Shown: in pieces, positions 1 to 8,400 of the stretch
How positions within the stretch are numbered: position 1 is the first letter of the stretch
Layout: each line of letters starts with the position of its first letter
Assembly: GCF_030693625.1 (NCBI RefSeq)
Contig: NZ_JAUYAF010000002.1
Location: forward strand, 1 to 64,000
Length of the DNA stretch: 64,000 nucleotides
Source of the DNA: Phenylobacterium sp.
GTDB taxonomy: Bacteria; Pseudomonadota; Alphaproteobacteria; Caulobacterales; Caulobacteraceae
Direction of reading: 5' to 3'
Program-made: the position numbers and the translations under genes
The notes under the pieces: model-generated
Told to the model about the DNA's origin: nothing
The model's input: only the letters and a program-made list of their open reading frames with translations
Database searches by the model: none

Positions 1-123
1 CTCCGAAAGGCCGCCGCCAGAACCCTCGAGCAGCTCTGGTCAGCCATCGCTCAAATCATCGACGCCTTCACACCAAGGGAATGCGCGAACTACTTCGCCG
101 CCGCTGGATACGATGCAGACTGA
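1..123 (+). mobile_element. IS630-type transposase, C-terminal end (cut by window edge)
   Basis: Reading frame 1 is open from the first base to a TGA at 121-123 and gives 40 residues ending FTPRECANYFAAAGYDAD. That tail is typical of IS630/Tc1-mariner-type transposases of alphaproteobacteria, which move DNA with a DDE active site. The catalytic part lies outside the window. About a dozen bases after the stop, the sequence AAAATGCTCTAG looks like an IS end next to a TA dinucleotide, which IS630 elements use as target. The broken Crp/Fnr gene starts right there. Whether the element is intact upstream cannot be seen. Confidence 0.75.
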
Positions 124-135
124 TCGAAAAATGCT

Positions 136-470
136 CTAGCCCGCGCCGCTGGCGGGCCACAACTCCTGCTCGGCCTGGCCGATGGGGGTGACGCTGGGGG
201 GCTGGTGATTGTCGATCAGCGGGTCGGGCTTGGCCAGGCGCTCCAGGACCACGGGGCGGGCGATGGTCACCTCGGGGCCGTTGATCACGACGCCGTAGCC
301 GGTGAGGGTGGCGAAGGCCCGCGACAGATTCTCGGGGGTCATGCCCAGCAGGGAGGCCAGCTCCGGCCCTGGTGGGCGCCCACCCGGTTCGGGGCTGGTG
401 CATGTGCTGCAAGCCGGCCACCAAGCGCATGGCGGCCCGTCTGAAGTTTGGGGCTGGTACGCCAGCACCA
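136..470 (-). pseudogene. Crp/Fnr-family regulator remnant
   Basis: The minus strand encodes the DNA-binding tail of a Crp/Fnr-type regulator: ELASLLGMTPENLSRAF is the recognition-helix region, followed by VVINGPEVTIARP and a TAG stop at 136-138. In a different frame just upstream is RAAMRLVAGLQHMHQ, which matches the dimerisation-helix region of such proteins. The two parts are joined without the usual intervening residues and in different frames, and no cNMP-binding N-terminal domain remains. The gene is therefore dead by internal deletion plus frameshift. It is wedged between an IS630 end and the stop of the hybrid kinase (474). Confidence 0.65.
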
Positions 471-473
471 GCC

Positions 474-2954
474 TTACAAGACGGCATCCATGGCGGCGAA
501 CAACTTGGCCGGGTCGATTGGCTTGGCGACCGCGCCATCCATGCCCGCCTCCCGGTAGGCGTCCTGCTGATGGGTCATGACGTTGGCGGTCAGGGCCAGG
601 ATCGGCGTCGGCGCCCCTGTCCGGCCGCCCTCTTCCTGGCGAATGAGCCGCGTCGCCGTGATCCCGTCCATGACAGGCATCTGCACATCCATGAGAATCA
701 GATCCCATGTCCCGGTCCGCCAGGCCTCCACGGCCTCCTGGCCATCAGTGACCACGACTGGCGTGACCCCGGCCTGTTCAAGGATTGCCTGGATGACGAT
801 CCGGTTCACCGGGTTGTCTTCGGCGACCAGAATGCGCAGGTCGTCAGCGGCCGCCAGCTCGATGGCGTCCGGACGCTCGGCTCCCGGCGCCGCGGTCGCG
901 CGACCTTCCAGGCGGGCCAGGGGCAGCCGCGCTGTGAATGTCGAACCCGCGCCCTCCTCGCTCTCAAGGGTGATCTCGCCCCCCATCAGGCGCGCCAATT
1001 CCTGGGAGATTGCCAGTCCAAGTCCGGTGCCACCGAACTTTCGAGTGATTGACGGATCGGCTTGGGTGAATTTCTGAAACAGCTCGCCGAGCTTCGCCGC
1101 CGAGATGCCGATCCCCGTGTCGCGGACCACCAGCCGAAGCTGGCCGTCGGCGTTTGAGACCTCAAGCGTGATCTGACCCTGGTCGGTGAACTTCAGAGCA
1201 TTGGAGCAGAGATTATTGACGATCTGCCGGACCCTGGTCGAATCTCCGCGGAATCGCCCCTCCGCCTCCGGACTGACAAAGCAGGAGACCGCCACATCCT
1301 TTTCCGCCGCCAGGACCGTGAGGCTCGCTTGGGCGGAACGGACGATCTCGGCCAGGTCGACCTCGCCGGCCTCGAGGGTCAGTTTACCGGCCTCGATCTT
1401 GGAGATGTCCAGCAGGTCGTCGAGCAGGCTCAGCAGGATTGCGCCAGACTGTAGGATGATCTGCACGTGCCCTTGCTGGCGGTCGCTCAGAGGCTCCTTG
1501 GACAGCACCTTCCCCATCCCCAGGATACCGTTCAGGGGCGTGCGGATTTCGTGGCTCATCGCCGCCAGGAAGCTGGACTTCGCCTCATTGGCCGCCCGAG
1601 CGGCGTCCCGGGCGCTGATGAGATCGAACTCGGCGAGTTTGCGGTGGGTGATCTCCTGGAGGGCGCCGATCAGGCGGACCGGCTTGCCGGCCGCATCCCG
1701 CTTCAGCGAGGCGGCCGATCGCACCCAGACCTCTAGCCCGTCCTCGCGATGGATCCGGCACTCGATATTGAAGGGACTTCCAAGCTCCTCGTGAGCCTGC
1801 CAAGCCGCGATCGCCGCCTCGCGATCCAGCGGATGGATCAGGGCGAACGGATCGCGCGCAAAGGCCTGATAGGTCTGGCCCTGGCCAAGGAAGGAGTCGG
1901 CGGCGCCCAGCTTGGTCAGGGTGCGCTGCGCGTAGTCCACCTCATAGACGTGCAGATTGGCGATCTCCACGGCGACATGCAGGCTCTGCTCGGCGCGTTC
2001 GGATCGCTCCAAGGCCGCCCTGATGTCCGCGAACGCCGCGGCCTCGACGACAAGTCTCTGTTCTCGCCCGGAAGCCTCGAAGGCGGCCTCCATCTCCTTA
2101 AGCCTGTCTTCGAGGTGCTGCTGAAATTCGGCGGCTTGCGCCTGCAGCCTGCGCCTCTCGATCCCGTCCTCGCGAAACCGCTCTGCGGCCCTGGCGATAT
2201 CTCCGATCTCATCCACCCGGTCTGCGCCCGAAATCTCGACATCGAACTGCCCCCTGGCCATTTGCCGAAGGATGTCGTTCAGACGTTTCAAGGGTCGGGT
2301 GATGCTGCGGGTCGTCAGCCATCCCGCCAGTCCAGCGAGCACCACAAGAGCGGCGAGACTCAAGGCGATCTGCACCTCGACCCGCTGCATCTGGCGGCGC
2401 GTGGTCTGCAGGTCCGACGACAGGAGCGCGCCTTGGCTGCCGGCCAGGCCGGCGTCGCCCGTCTGGCCCACCAACAAGGCCTGGGATCGCCGGAAGAGGG
2501 GCAGGACGTCTGTCTTGAAGCCCCTCTCCACGGCTGCGGTGTTCCCACGGTCGGCGGCCTCAAAGCTCGCGGCCTGCGCCGCCTTCAGCTTGGGCAGTAT
2601 TGCGGAGAGCTCGCGCCAGGCGGCCCGGCTCTCTGGACTGGGGAGCCCAGGCGCCAGCCCGTTCATCGACGCGCTGAGCTTGTCGATACGATCCCACTGC
2701 CGGGCCCAGTCACGGCGCATCGATGGATCATGGGTGATGATGTAGCCGCGCAGCGCATTGGCCGAGGACACCGTGGCGCTGGACAGCCGCAGGGCCGCCA
2801 AGGCCGTCGGCGCGCGAATCTCGTCGCCCCGGCTCACGCGATGAACCGAGTCATGGACAAGCGGCAACACGCCCCCCACGGCCACCACCATCAGGACGAC
2901 GATGGCGCAGAAACCCAGGGCCAGTCGACCGCCGGTCCGCAGGTTCAGCCGCAT
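474..2954 (-). CDS. Hybrid sensor histidine kinase with PAS and receiver domains
   Basis: An 826-residue membrane kinase. Seen in order: TM helix about 10-32, periplasmic helical sensor to about 195, second TM about 196-215, HAMP about 215-265, coiled coil, PAS about 325-440, HisKA with phospho-accepting His in SHEIRTPLNG (about 468), HATPase with N box NNLCSNALKF, DTGIGIS and GGTGLGLAIS, and a C-terminal receiver with phospho-accepting Asp in ILMDVQMP (about 756). ATG at 2954 is chosen because GGAGG lies eight bases upstream and the N-terminus then matches the neighbouring chemoreceptor. The first about 300 residues resemble that receptor closely, so both probably sense the same kind of signal. 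No separate output regulator is adjacent. The next gene upstream, cheW, runs the same way but 278 bases off, so it is probably transcribed on its own. Confidence 0.9.
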   Translation of the reverse strand: MRLNLRTGGRLALGFCAIVVLMVVAVGGVLPLVHDSVHRVSRGDEIRAPTALAALRLSSATVSSANALRGYIITHDPSMRRDWARQWDRIDKLSASMNGLAPGLPSPESRAAWRELSAILPKLKAAQAASFEAADRGNTAAVERGFKTDVLPLFRRSQALLVGQTGDAGLAGSQGALLSSDLQTTRRQMQRVEVQIALSLAALVVLAGLAGWLTTRSITRPLKRLNDILRQMARGQFDVEISGADRVDEIGDIARAAERFREDGIERRRLQAQAAEFQQHLEDRLKEMEAAFEASGREQRLVVEAAAFADIRAALERSERAEQSLHVAVEIANLHVYEVDYAQRTLTKLGAADSFLGQGQTYQAFARDPFALIHPLDREAAIAAWQAHEELGSPFNIECRIHREDGLEVWVRSAASLKRDAAGKPVRLIGALQEITHRKLAEFDLISARDAARAANEAKSSFLAAMSHEIRTPLNGILGMGKVLSKEPLSDRQQGHVQIILQSGAILLSLLDDLLDISKIEAGKLTLEAGEVDLAEIVRSAQASLTVLAAEKDVAVSCFVSPEAEGRFRGDSTRVRQIVNNLCSNALKFTDQGQITLEVSNADGQLRLVVRDTGIGISAAKLGELFQKFTQADPSITRKFGGTGLGLAISQELARLMGGEITLESEEGAGSTFTARLPLARLEGRATAAPGAERPDAIELAAADDLRILVAEDNPVNRIVIQAILEQAGVTPVVVTDGQEAVEAWRTGTWDLILMDVQMPVMDGITATRLIRQEEGGRTGAPTPILALTANVMTHQQDAYREAGMDGAVAKPIDPAKLFAAMDAVL

Positions 2955-3232
2955 GTCTTGGCCCTCCGGCTCGCCCGAAGGGAGCATTCAGATTCAGGTG
3001 GGTATGAACCCGCCGTTGCGCCGAAGGCCATGGCCCCCTCTTGTCGGTTGCGCCTCCCGGTCAGGTAGGCCCACGCGTGCGGCGGCGCATTGAGCGCTGC
3101 TGGGACTCGAGTTGACGCCCGTCAAACCGGCCCTCCTCAGATGCCGAAAATGCTCGCGATGGCGCTGCGACGGCGCCGCGGTTGAGCGCCGTCATGCGAT
3201 CCTCGCTGGTGGTCGAACGTGCGCTTCAAGTC

Positions 3233-3754
3233 TCACGCTATCGCCAGAGCGCGGTCGCTCGAGGCTGTGGAGGCCGCCCCGCCAGAGGGTCGGGTCGCGG
3301 GAACCCCGCCCGGGGGCAGTATCTCGTCAAGGCAGATCAGGGTGACGATCCCGGTCTCAGTGGTCATGACCCCCCGCACGAAGTGACGAACCTCCTCCGC
3401 GCCCACGTCCGGCGCCTCCTGCAGCATGTCATCGGTGAGCAGGAGAATGTCGCAGACGGCGTCGACGAGGAGGCCGATCTGGCGGCCATCGATCTCGGCC
3501 ACCACCACCACTGAGGAATTGTCGGCAGAGGTCGGAGCCAGACCCAGACGGGCGCCGAGATCCACCACCGGCAAAATCACGCCGCGTAGATTGATCATGC
3601 CGCGCACATAGGAGGGCGCATGCGGCAGCGGAGTCGAGGTCGCCCAGCCGCGGATTTCGCGGACCGACATGATGTCGATGGCGAACTGCTGGTCGCCGAT
3701 CCGCACAGTGATCAGCTCCGCCCCCGCGACGGGAAGCTTGGTGAGCGCCGCCAT
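3233..3754 (-). CDS. cheW: CheW-type chemotaxis coupling protein
   Basis: A 173-residue cytoplasmic adaptor linking chemoreceptors to CheA. The CheW fold is visible: ELITVRIGDQQFAIDIMSVREI, then the conserved YVRGMINLRGVILPVVDLGARLG, then IGLLVDAVCDILLL. The ATG at 3754 lies two bases after the receptor stop (3757-3759), with GGGAGG upstream inside the receptor's last codons, so the pair is translationally linked. The tail after about 150 is an Ala/Ser-rich extension. No cheA, cheR, cheB or cheY is in the window, so the protein must couple to a kinase encoded elsewhere. Confidence 0.92.
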   Translation of the reverse strand: MAALTKLPVAGAELITVRIGDQQFAIDIMSVREIRGWATSTPLPHAPSYVRGMINLRGVILPVVDLGARLGLAPTSADNSSVVVVAEIDGRQIGLLVDAVCDILLLTDDMLQEAPDVGAEEVRHFVRGVMTTETGIVTLICLDEILPPGGVPATRPSGGAASTASSDRALAIA

Positions 3755-3756
3755 GG

Positions 3757-5712
3757 TCAGAAGTCCTCCCATCCGTCGCTGGAGGGCGCGCCGCCGCCGA
3801 AGCTGGCGGCCACCTTCTGGCGCATCGCGCGCGCCGGCGACGGCCGGGCCACCGCCTCATCCGACACTAGCCGCGGCCCATCCCCTCGGGTCGAGGCGCC
3901 CGGGCTTGGGGCGCCGCCGACCTGAAACTTGCCGATAAGCTGGATCAGTTCGCGGGTCTCGCCCTTCATGGAGTGGGTGGCGGCGGTCGCTTGCTCCACC
4001 ATGGCGGCGTTCTGCTGAACCACCTGGTCCATCTGATTGACCGCCACATTGACCTGGGCGAGTCCGGTGGCCTGCTCCTGAGCCGAGGCTGAGATCGTCG
4101 AGATCACTGTGTCGATCTCCGCCACCTTGGCGACGATGGACTGCAGGGCCTTGCCAGTCTCGCCCACCAGGCTGACGCCCTGCCCCACTTGCTGCGACGA
4201 GGCCGAGATCAGGGTCTTGATCTCCTTGGCGGCTTCGGCCGAGCGCTGGGCGAGCGCCCGGACCTCGGAGGCCACGACGGCGAAGCCGCGGCCAGCGTCC
4301 CCGGCGCGGGCGGCCTCGACCCCGGCGTTCAGGGCCAGGAGGTTGGTCTGGAAGGCGATCTCGTCGATCACCCCGATGATCTGGCTGATCTGACGCGAGG
4401 AATCCTCGATCTCGCCCATGGCCTGGACGGCCTGATCGACCACCTCGCCGGAGCGCTGAGCCTCGGCCTTGGCCGCCGCCACCGCCGTGCTCGCGTGGTG
4501 GGCGCCCTCGGCCGTGGTCTTCACCGTCGCCGTGATCTCGTCCAGGGCCGCGGCGGTCTCCTCAAGCCCCGCCGCCTGCTGTTCGGTTCGCCGCGACAGG
4601 TCATCGGAGGCCTGGGCCATCTCGTCGGAACTCGCCCCGATGCTGGAGGTGGTGGCGGCCACGGCAGTGACGGTCGCCTCCAGGCTGGAAATGGCGGCAT
4701 TGAAGTCGCGTTTCAGTTCTGCGTACTCCGCCGCCACGTCCTCCGAGAGCCTGGCGGTGAGGTCACCCTGGGCCAGGGCAGAAAGCTGCCGGGCCATCGC
4801 CTGGACGACCAGTCGTTGCTGTTGGCCCGCGGCTTCGAAAGCGGCCTCGGTCTCCTTCAGCCGGGTGTCGAGATTGTTCTGGAACTCCTTGGCCTCGGCC
4901 TCGAGCGCGGCGCGGGCGAGCCCGTTCTCGCGAAACACCTCCGCGGCCCGGGCGATGTCGCCGATCTCATCGGCGCGGTCGGTTCCGGTGACCTTGAGGT
5001 CGAAACGGCCCGTCGCCATCTGGCGCAGGAGCTCGTTGAGCTGGGTCAGGGGGCCGACGATGCTGCGGGTGGTCACCCAGCCCGCAACGCTCGCGACAAG
5101 CACCAGCCCGGCTAGTCCCATGAAGACCGCCAATCGAGTCTGCTCCATCTTGACCCGGGCGCCCTTCAGCTCCGCAGAGAGCAGAGCGCTCTGTCGGCCA
5201 GCCAGGCCAGCGTCGCCTCTCTCGCCCACCAGTTGGCTCTGGGTCTGTTGGAACAGGGGGAGGACCTGGGTTCGCAGGGCCTCCGCTGAAGCCGCCTGGT
5301 CGCCCGCGTCGGCGACCGTGAAGACCGAGGCCTGCGCCGCCCGCAGCTTGGGAAGGTTTTGCGAAATCGCGCGCCAGGCCTGTCGGTTCTCGGCGCTGGT
5401 GAAGCGTGACGACAGCTCCTCCATGACGGCGACATTCCGCTCGATGAGCCGCCATTGCTGTTCCCATTGCACGCGCATTTCGGGGTCACGGGTTATGATG
5501 TAGCCGCGCAGCGCGTTGGCGCTGGCCACGGTTTCGAGCGCGAGCTTCTGGCTTGTGGTGGCGACGGGGACGCGGAGCTCATCGCCCGTAGTGACGGTTC
5601 GAAGCGCGTTTTGAATGAGGGGCGCGGCGACCCCCACGACGATCAGCATCACAACAACAATGGCGGAAAAGCCAGCCGCCAGCCGCCCGCCTGTGCGCAG
5701 CTTCAAAGACAT
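3757..5712 (-). CDS. Methyl-accepting chemotaxis protein
   Basis: A 651-residue transmembrane chemoreceptor. TM1 about 12-33, periplasmic helical sensor 34-195, TM2 about 196-214, HAMP 215-268, a second HAMP-like stretch about 300-350, then the long signalling coiled coil with hairpin tip [20 protein letters not shown] (about 451-470), which contacts CheA and CheW. The protein ends in GWEDF, an xWxxF pentapeptide of the kind that tethers CheR/CheB to receptors. The sensor half, including [11 protein letters not shown], is nearly the same as in the hybrid kinase (474-2954). Start: ATG with GGGGAG about nine bases upstream. It forms a two-gene unit with cheW. Confidence 0.95.
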   Translation of the reverse strand: MSLKLRTGGRLAAGFSAIVVVMLIVVGVAAPLIQNALRTVTTGDELRVPVATTSQKLALETVASANALRGYIITRDPEMRVQWEQQWRLIERNVAVMEELSSRFTSAENRQAWRAISQNLPKLRAAQASVFTVADAGDQAASAEALRTQVLPLFQQTQSQLVGERGDAGLAGRQSALLSAELKGARVKMEQTRLAVFMGLAGLVLVASVAGWVTTRSIVGPLTQLNELLRQMATGRFDLKVTGTDRADEIGDIARAAEVFRENGLARAALEAEAKEFQNNLDTRLKETEAAFEAAGQQQRLVVQAMARQLSALAQGDLTARLSEDVAAEYAELKRDFNAAISSLEATVTAVAATTSSIGASSDEMAQASDDLSRRTEQQAAGLEETAAALDEITATVKTTAEGAHHASTAVAAAKAEAQRSGEVVDQAVQAMGEIEDSSRQISQIIGVIDEIAFQTNLLALNAGVEAARAGDAGRGFAVVASEVRALAQRSAEAAKEIKTLISASSQQVGQGVSLVGETGKALQSIVAKVAEIDTVISTISASAQEQATGLAQVNVAVNQMDQVVQQNAAMVEQATAATHSMKGETRELIQLIGKFQVGGAPSPGASTRGDGPRLVSDEAVARPSPARAMRQKVAASFGGGAPSSDGWEDF

Positions 5713-6019
5713 GATCGCGATCTCCCCAAATGATTTGAGGAGAGATTTTGAATCTCAGGGATAATTTTGGGTTAATATTGACCCTTTCCCGCCTTTTGGT
5801 GCGACACAATACCTCACTTCTGCGATGTATTCGCGATTACAGGCAATCAGCGAAGTACACACCGCGATGTATATCCTCCGATACACGGCGCCACGCCCAA
5901 CGATCCAAATTACACATGCTGCGCGACCAGGCGCGCGCCGCCGCCTGCTCGGAGACGGCTTGGAGTTCCCCAAAAGTATCCAGCCTGCGCCCGGAGTGGC
6001 TGACCGCTAGGTCGCGAGA
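5713..6019. other. Intergenic region upstream of the chemoreceptor
   Basis: No gene is seen in these 307 bases. The part next to the receptor start is AT-rich compared with the rest of the window (about 5745-5830) and is the likely promoter region for the receptor-cheW unit. The 3' end of the MucR-like gene abuts the other side. No confident -35/-10 pair or operator could be defined by eye. Confidence 0.4.
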
Positions 6020-6520
6020 TCAGTCGGACGCGCTAGGCGGCTTCTCGAGGGTTTGGATATCGCGCTTTCCAGCATCGCCTCTGTGGTGGGCGGAGAGGGG
6101 AGCTTCACATCCGGCGCCGCCCCGTCGTCCGAGCCCCATGGACTTGGCGACAGCCGTTCGTATGGCGCTTAGGCGTGGAGCCGTCATCGGATAGTCGAAC
6201 GGCAACCCCCATTTCGCACGATAGGCCGCAGGTGTAAGGCCCCGGCGGGCGAGATGGCGCGTGAGCAACTTGTAGGGCCTGCCATCCTCAAAACTGATCA
6301 GCGCCTCAGGCGTGATGCTTCGGCGAACCTCATCCTGTGCGGGAAGGGACGGGCCCGCTGCATCAGCCCCCTTAAGCCGGCGCTCGACCTCGGCCAAGGC
6401 AGTGTGAACAGATACCAGGAGACCTGCGACGCCGTCAGCCGGCAGCTGATTGCGCGCCAGATAGGCCACGACGATCTGATGGGTGAGCGCGATGCTCAAG
6501 ACTGATTGCGCGCGGTCCAC
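6020..6520 (-). CDS. MucR/Ros-family transcriptional regulator
   Basis: A 166-residue DNA-binding protein of the MucR/Ros family, which controls envelope, motility and cell-cycle genes in alphaproteobacteria. Seen: an N-terminal helical oligomerisation part (VAYLARNQLP) and the core SFEDGRPYKLLTRHLARRGL followed by YRAKWGLPFDYPMTAP. The zinc-finger cysteines of Ros are not present at the usual place (ISFEDG where Ros-like proteins have a C-x2-C), as in other zinc-less family members. The tail after about residue 130 is Gly/Arg-rich. The start is GTG at 6520 with a GGGGG stretch upstream. It is transcribed alone. Confidence 0.85.
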   Translation of the reverse strand: MDRAQSVLSIALTHQIVVAYLARNQLPADGVAGLLVSVHTALAEVERRLKGADAAGPSLPAQDEVRRSITPEALISFEDGRPYKLLTRHLARRGLTPAAYRAKWGLPFDYPMTAPRLSAIRTAVAKSMGLGRRGGAGCEAPLSAHHRGDAGKRDIQTLEKPPSASD

Positions 6521-6961
6521 GTGTTGCCCCCGATCTTAGCGCGACCCCGTGATGATGGCCACCTGCCGGCGGGCCTCGCCTCAGCCTGAACCGCAGCTTG
6601 GCTCGGACAGACTTGCCGAAATCGAGCCCTGTTTCAACATCAGTCAGAAAGAGCAATGGAGAGAACCCGCAAAGGGTTGAAGTCATTTGGCTTAGATATT
6701 GGCTGATTGGCCTATATCTTTAGATGCAGAATCGCTCGATCTTTCTCAGCTTCTATTTGAACACACATTATCCGAACTGAATTCTCCCTATGGGAGTATT
6801 TAGATTTTCGGAAAACTCTCGGTTGCTCAACTGATAATAGTCAATCGGTTGCAAGCCGACCTCCGCTATGGGTGTGGCGTCCGAGCGCCTGGCAGAACAG
6901 CCCGAGACAGTGATCTCCGCGCCAGGCGCTGAGGCGGTGTAGAAGCGGGGGTTCAAATCCG
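6521..6961. promoter_or_regulatory. AT-rich divergent control region between the MucR-like gene and the LuxR-type regulator
   Basis: A 441-base region between divergently transcribed genes. The stretch about 6680-6850 is clearly AT-rich in a GC-rich window, which suggests promoters or binding sites of H-NS/MucR-like proteins. No ORF with coding character and no defined promoter could be assigned by eye. Confidence 0.4.
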
Positions 6962-7579
6962 ATGTCATTGGTCGTGGAGGAAAAGCCCATATGCCGATCG
7001 GCCCTGGGCCAGATTCTCCTCGAATGTCGCGGCCAGGGGCAACCACGCTTCGCCTCGTCCATGGAAGAGGCCATCGATGAGATCTCGATCGCCAAACCGA
7101 GCGTCACTCTGGTCGACCTGTTCACCGCGAACTATGATTTTCAGAAACTGAAGCAACTCGTCGTTCACGCCAAACCAGGCATGGTGATTGTCGTTGATGA
7201 CCGCGTGACTCCAGCCTTTGCCAGTCTTGCGAAGTGGGCGGGCGCGGCGGGCTATCTGACCAAGGACCTCGACGTGGAGGCGTTCAAGCACGCAATCACC
7301 ACCGCGATCGATGGCGGCGTCAATTTTCCCGCCGACCCCTCGAAGTCTTCAAACGCCCAAACCCAACCTGCGACCCGAGGACTGTCGGCGCGTCAGCTTG
7401 AAGTCCTTGGGCAACTGGCTCTGGGGAAATCGAACCAGGAGATCGCTGAGGCTCTAGAAATCACCACCGGGACGGTGAAGACTCATGTCCACACCGTCCT
7501 GACGCTGATCGGCGCGCGAAATCGGACCCATGCGGCATTGATCGCGGGAAGATCCCACGCCTCCTCCATCGTGCGATAG
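6962..7579 (+). CDS. LuxR/NarL-type response regulator, possible curli regulator
   Basis: A 205-residue two-domain regulator. The N-terminal half has the receiver layout (EEKPICRSAL, then VTLVDLF with the likely phospho-accepting Asp near 51, then GYLTKD with the conserved Lys). The C-terminal half is a LuxR-type helix-turn-helix: LSARQLEVLGQLALGKSNQE followed by TTGTVKTHVHTVL. The acidic pocket near the N-terminus reads EE rather than DD. Its position beside the curli genes makes a CsgD-like role possible, but this is inference from location. No partner kinase is adjacent. The start is ATG 6962; a G-rich run upstream is a weak ribosome site. Confidence 0.85.
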   Translation: MSLVVEEKPICRSALGQILLECRGQGQPRFASSMEEAIDEISIAKPSVTLVDLFTANYDFQKLKQLVVHAKPGMVIVVDDRVTPAFASLAKWAGAAGYLTKDLDVEAFKHAITTAIDGGVNFPADPSKSSNAQTQPATRGLSARQLEVLGQLALGKSNQEIAEALEITTGTVKTHVHTVLTLIGARNRTHAALIAGRSHASSIVR

Positions 7580-7712
7580 CGGACCTCGCCAACGTCTGAG
7601 CCCACCGCCGACTGCGGACCTTCTGGTACCCCGCGCACGCTGGCGTGAGCCCCCGCTGGTTCTGTCAGGGTAACGACCGCGGGCCGAAGAGGCCCCTCCC
7701 TCACGCTTCCGA

Positions 7713-7865
7713 TCAAACAGCGAAGGTCGCAGCCACCCACGTCTGACGGGCGACGGCCCGGAGGTGGCATAGGGTCTGTCGGCGGATGAGGAGCTGGAGG
7801 TTGAACACATTGTAGACGGCGGCATGGGTGGCCAGGAACTTCTGGGTCGAACCTTTTGCGCACAT
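7713..7865 (-). mobile_element. IS6-family transposase remnant (C-terminal end)
   Basis: The minus strand reads STQKFLATHAAVYNVFNLQ, then RRQTLCHLRAVARQTW and a TGA at 7713-7715. This is the C-terminal end of an IS6-type transposase (THAAVxNxFNxQRHLxSRxTLRxLR). Only about 50 residues remain, with no catalytic domain and no visible terminal repeats. A shifted frame just upstream (VRKRF) may be its continuation. The fragment lies directly behind the last gene of the curli group and may mark an old rearrangement there. Confidence 0.6.
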
Positions 7866-7934
7866 GGGACTGACGCGGCTCGGGCGTGACCTTGACCAGA
7901 TTGGCGTTGGTGCGGGCCTCGGCGGCCGCCCGCG

Positions 7935-8393
7935 CTAGCCGGGCGCGCGCAGGATAGCGATGGTCGGCGCGCCGGTGGCCGGGTCCGTCAATTGCGGAGT
8001 GCGAGTGATCGACTCCAGGTCCTTGGATAGTCGGTCCAGGTCCGTGCCGAGCGACGAAGGCGGCTCGGCCTCGCCCTCCCGACGCAGCGCCTCAAGCTGG
8101 CCGACCCCGCAGTCGAGGCCTTTCACGGCTTGCGCCTCGCCGCGCAGGATGGCCTCGCAGCGGTCCAGTGCGTTCCTGGGCTGGGCTATGGCGGTGCGGG
8201 CCCCGGCGCTGGACGGCACGTTCGCCACCGCCAGGGTCCTGCGCTGAGGCGTGAGGTTCTCCACCCGCACCGAGGCGCGCGTCACCGCCCCGGCAACCTG
8301 GTCGACCAGGATGTCAGGGTTCGGCGGTCCGGCGCGTGTTGCGCCGGCCGCCAGGATCAGGGTCGCGGCGGCGATGAGGATCGTGGCGCGCAT
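7935..8393 (-). CDS. Exported protein of unknown function at the end of the curli operon
   Basis: A 152-residue protein with a signal peptide (MRATILIAAATLILAAGATRA), so probably periplasmic. The mature part has two cysteines (DRCEAI and LDCGVG) and is mostly polar and helical; I do not recognise a family. The ATG follows GAGGATAGG and lies seven bases after the stop of the upstream curlin gene, so it is in the curli operon. CsgE and CsgC are not otherwise found here, so this protein could be a local accessory factor; that is inference. The 3' end may be damaged: a +1 shift near 7940 would extend it through ARLARAAAEARTNANLVK towards the IS6 remnant. Confidence 0.6.
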   Translation of the reverse strand: MRATILIAAATLILAAGATRAGPPNPDILVDQVAGAVTRASVRVENLTPQRRTLAVANVPSSAGARTAIAQPRNALDRCEAILRGEAQAVKGLDCGVGQLEALRREGEAEPPSSLGTDLDRLSKDLESITRTPQLTDPATGAPTIAILRAPG

Positions 8394-8400
8394 CCTATCC

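Noticed and set aside
6947-6960. GGGGGTTCAAATCC resembles a tRNA T-loop, suggesting a tRNA end or attachment site
   Set aside because: The following bases do not complete the T-stem or an acceptor stem, and no D or anticodon arm can be built upstream.
7580-7712. Possible small gene between the LuxR-type regulator and the IS6 remnant
   Set aside because: No start with ribosome site and no recognisable coding pattern in either strand.
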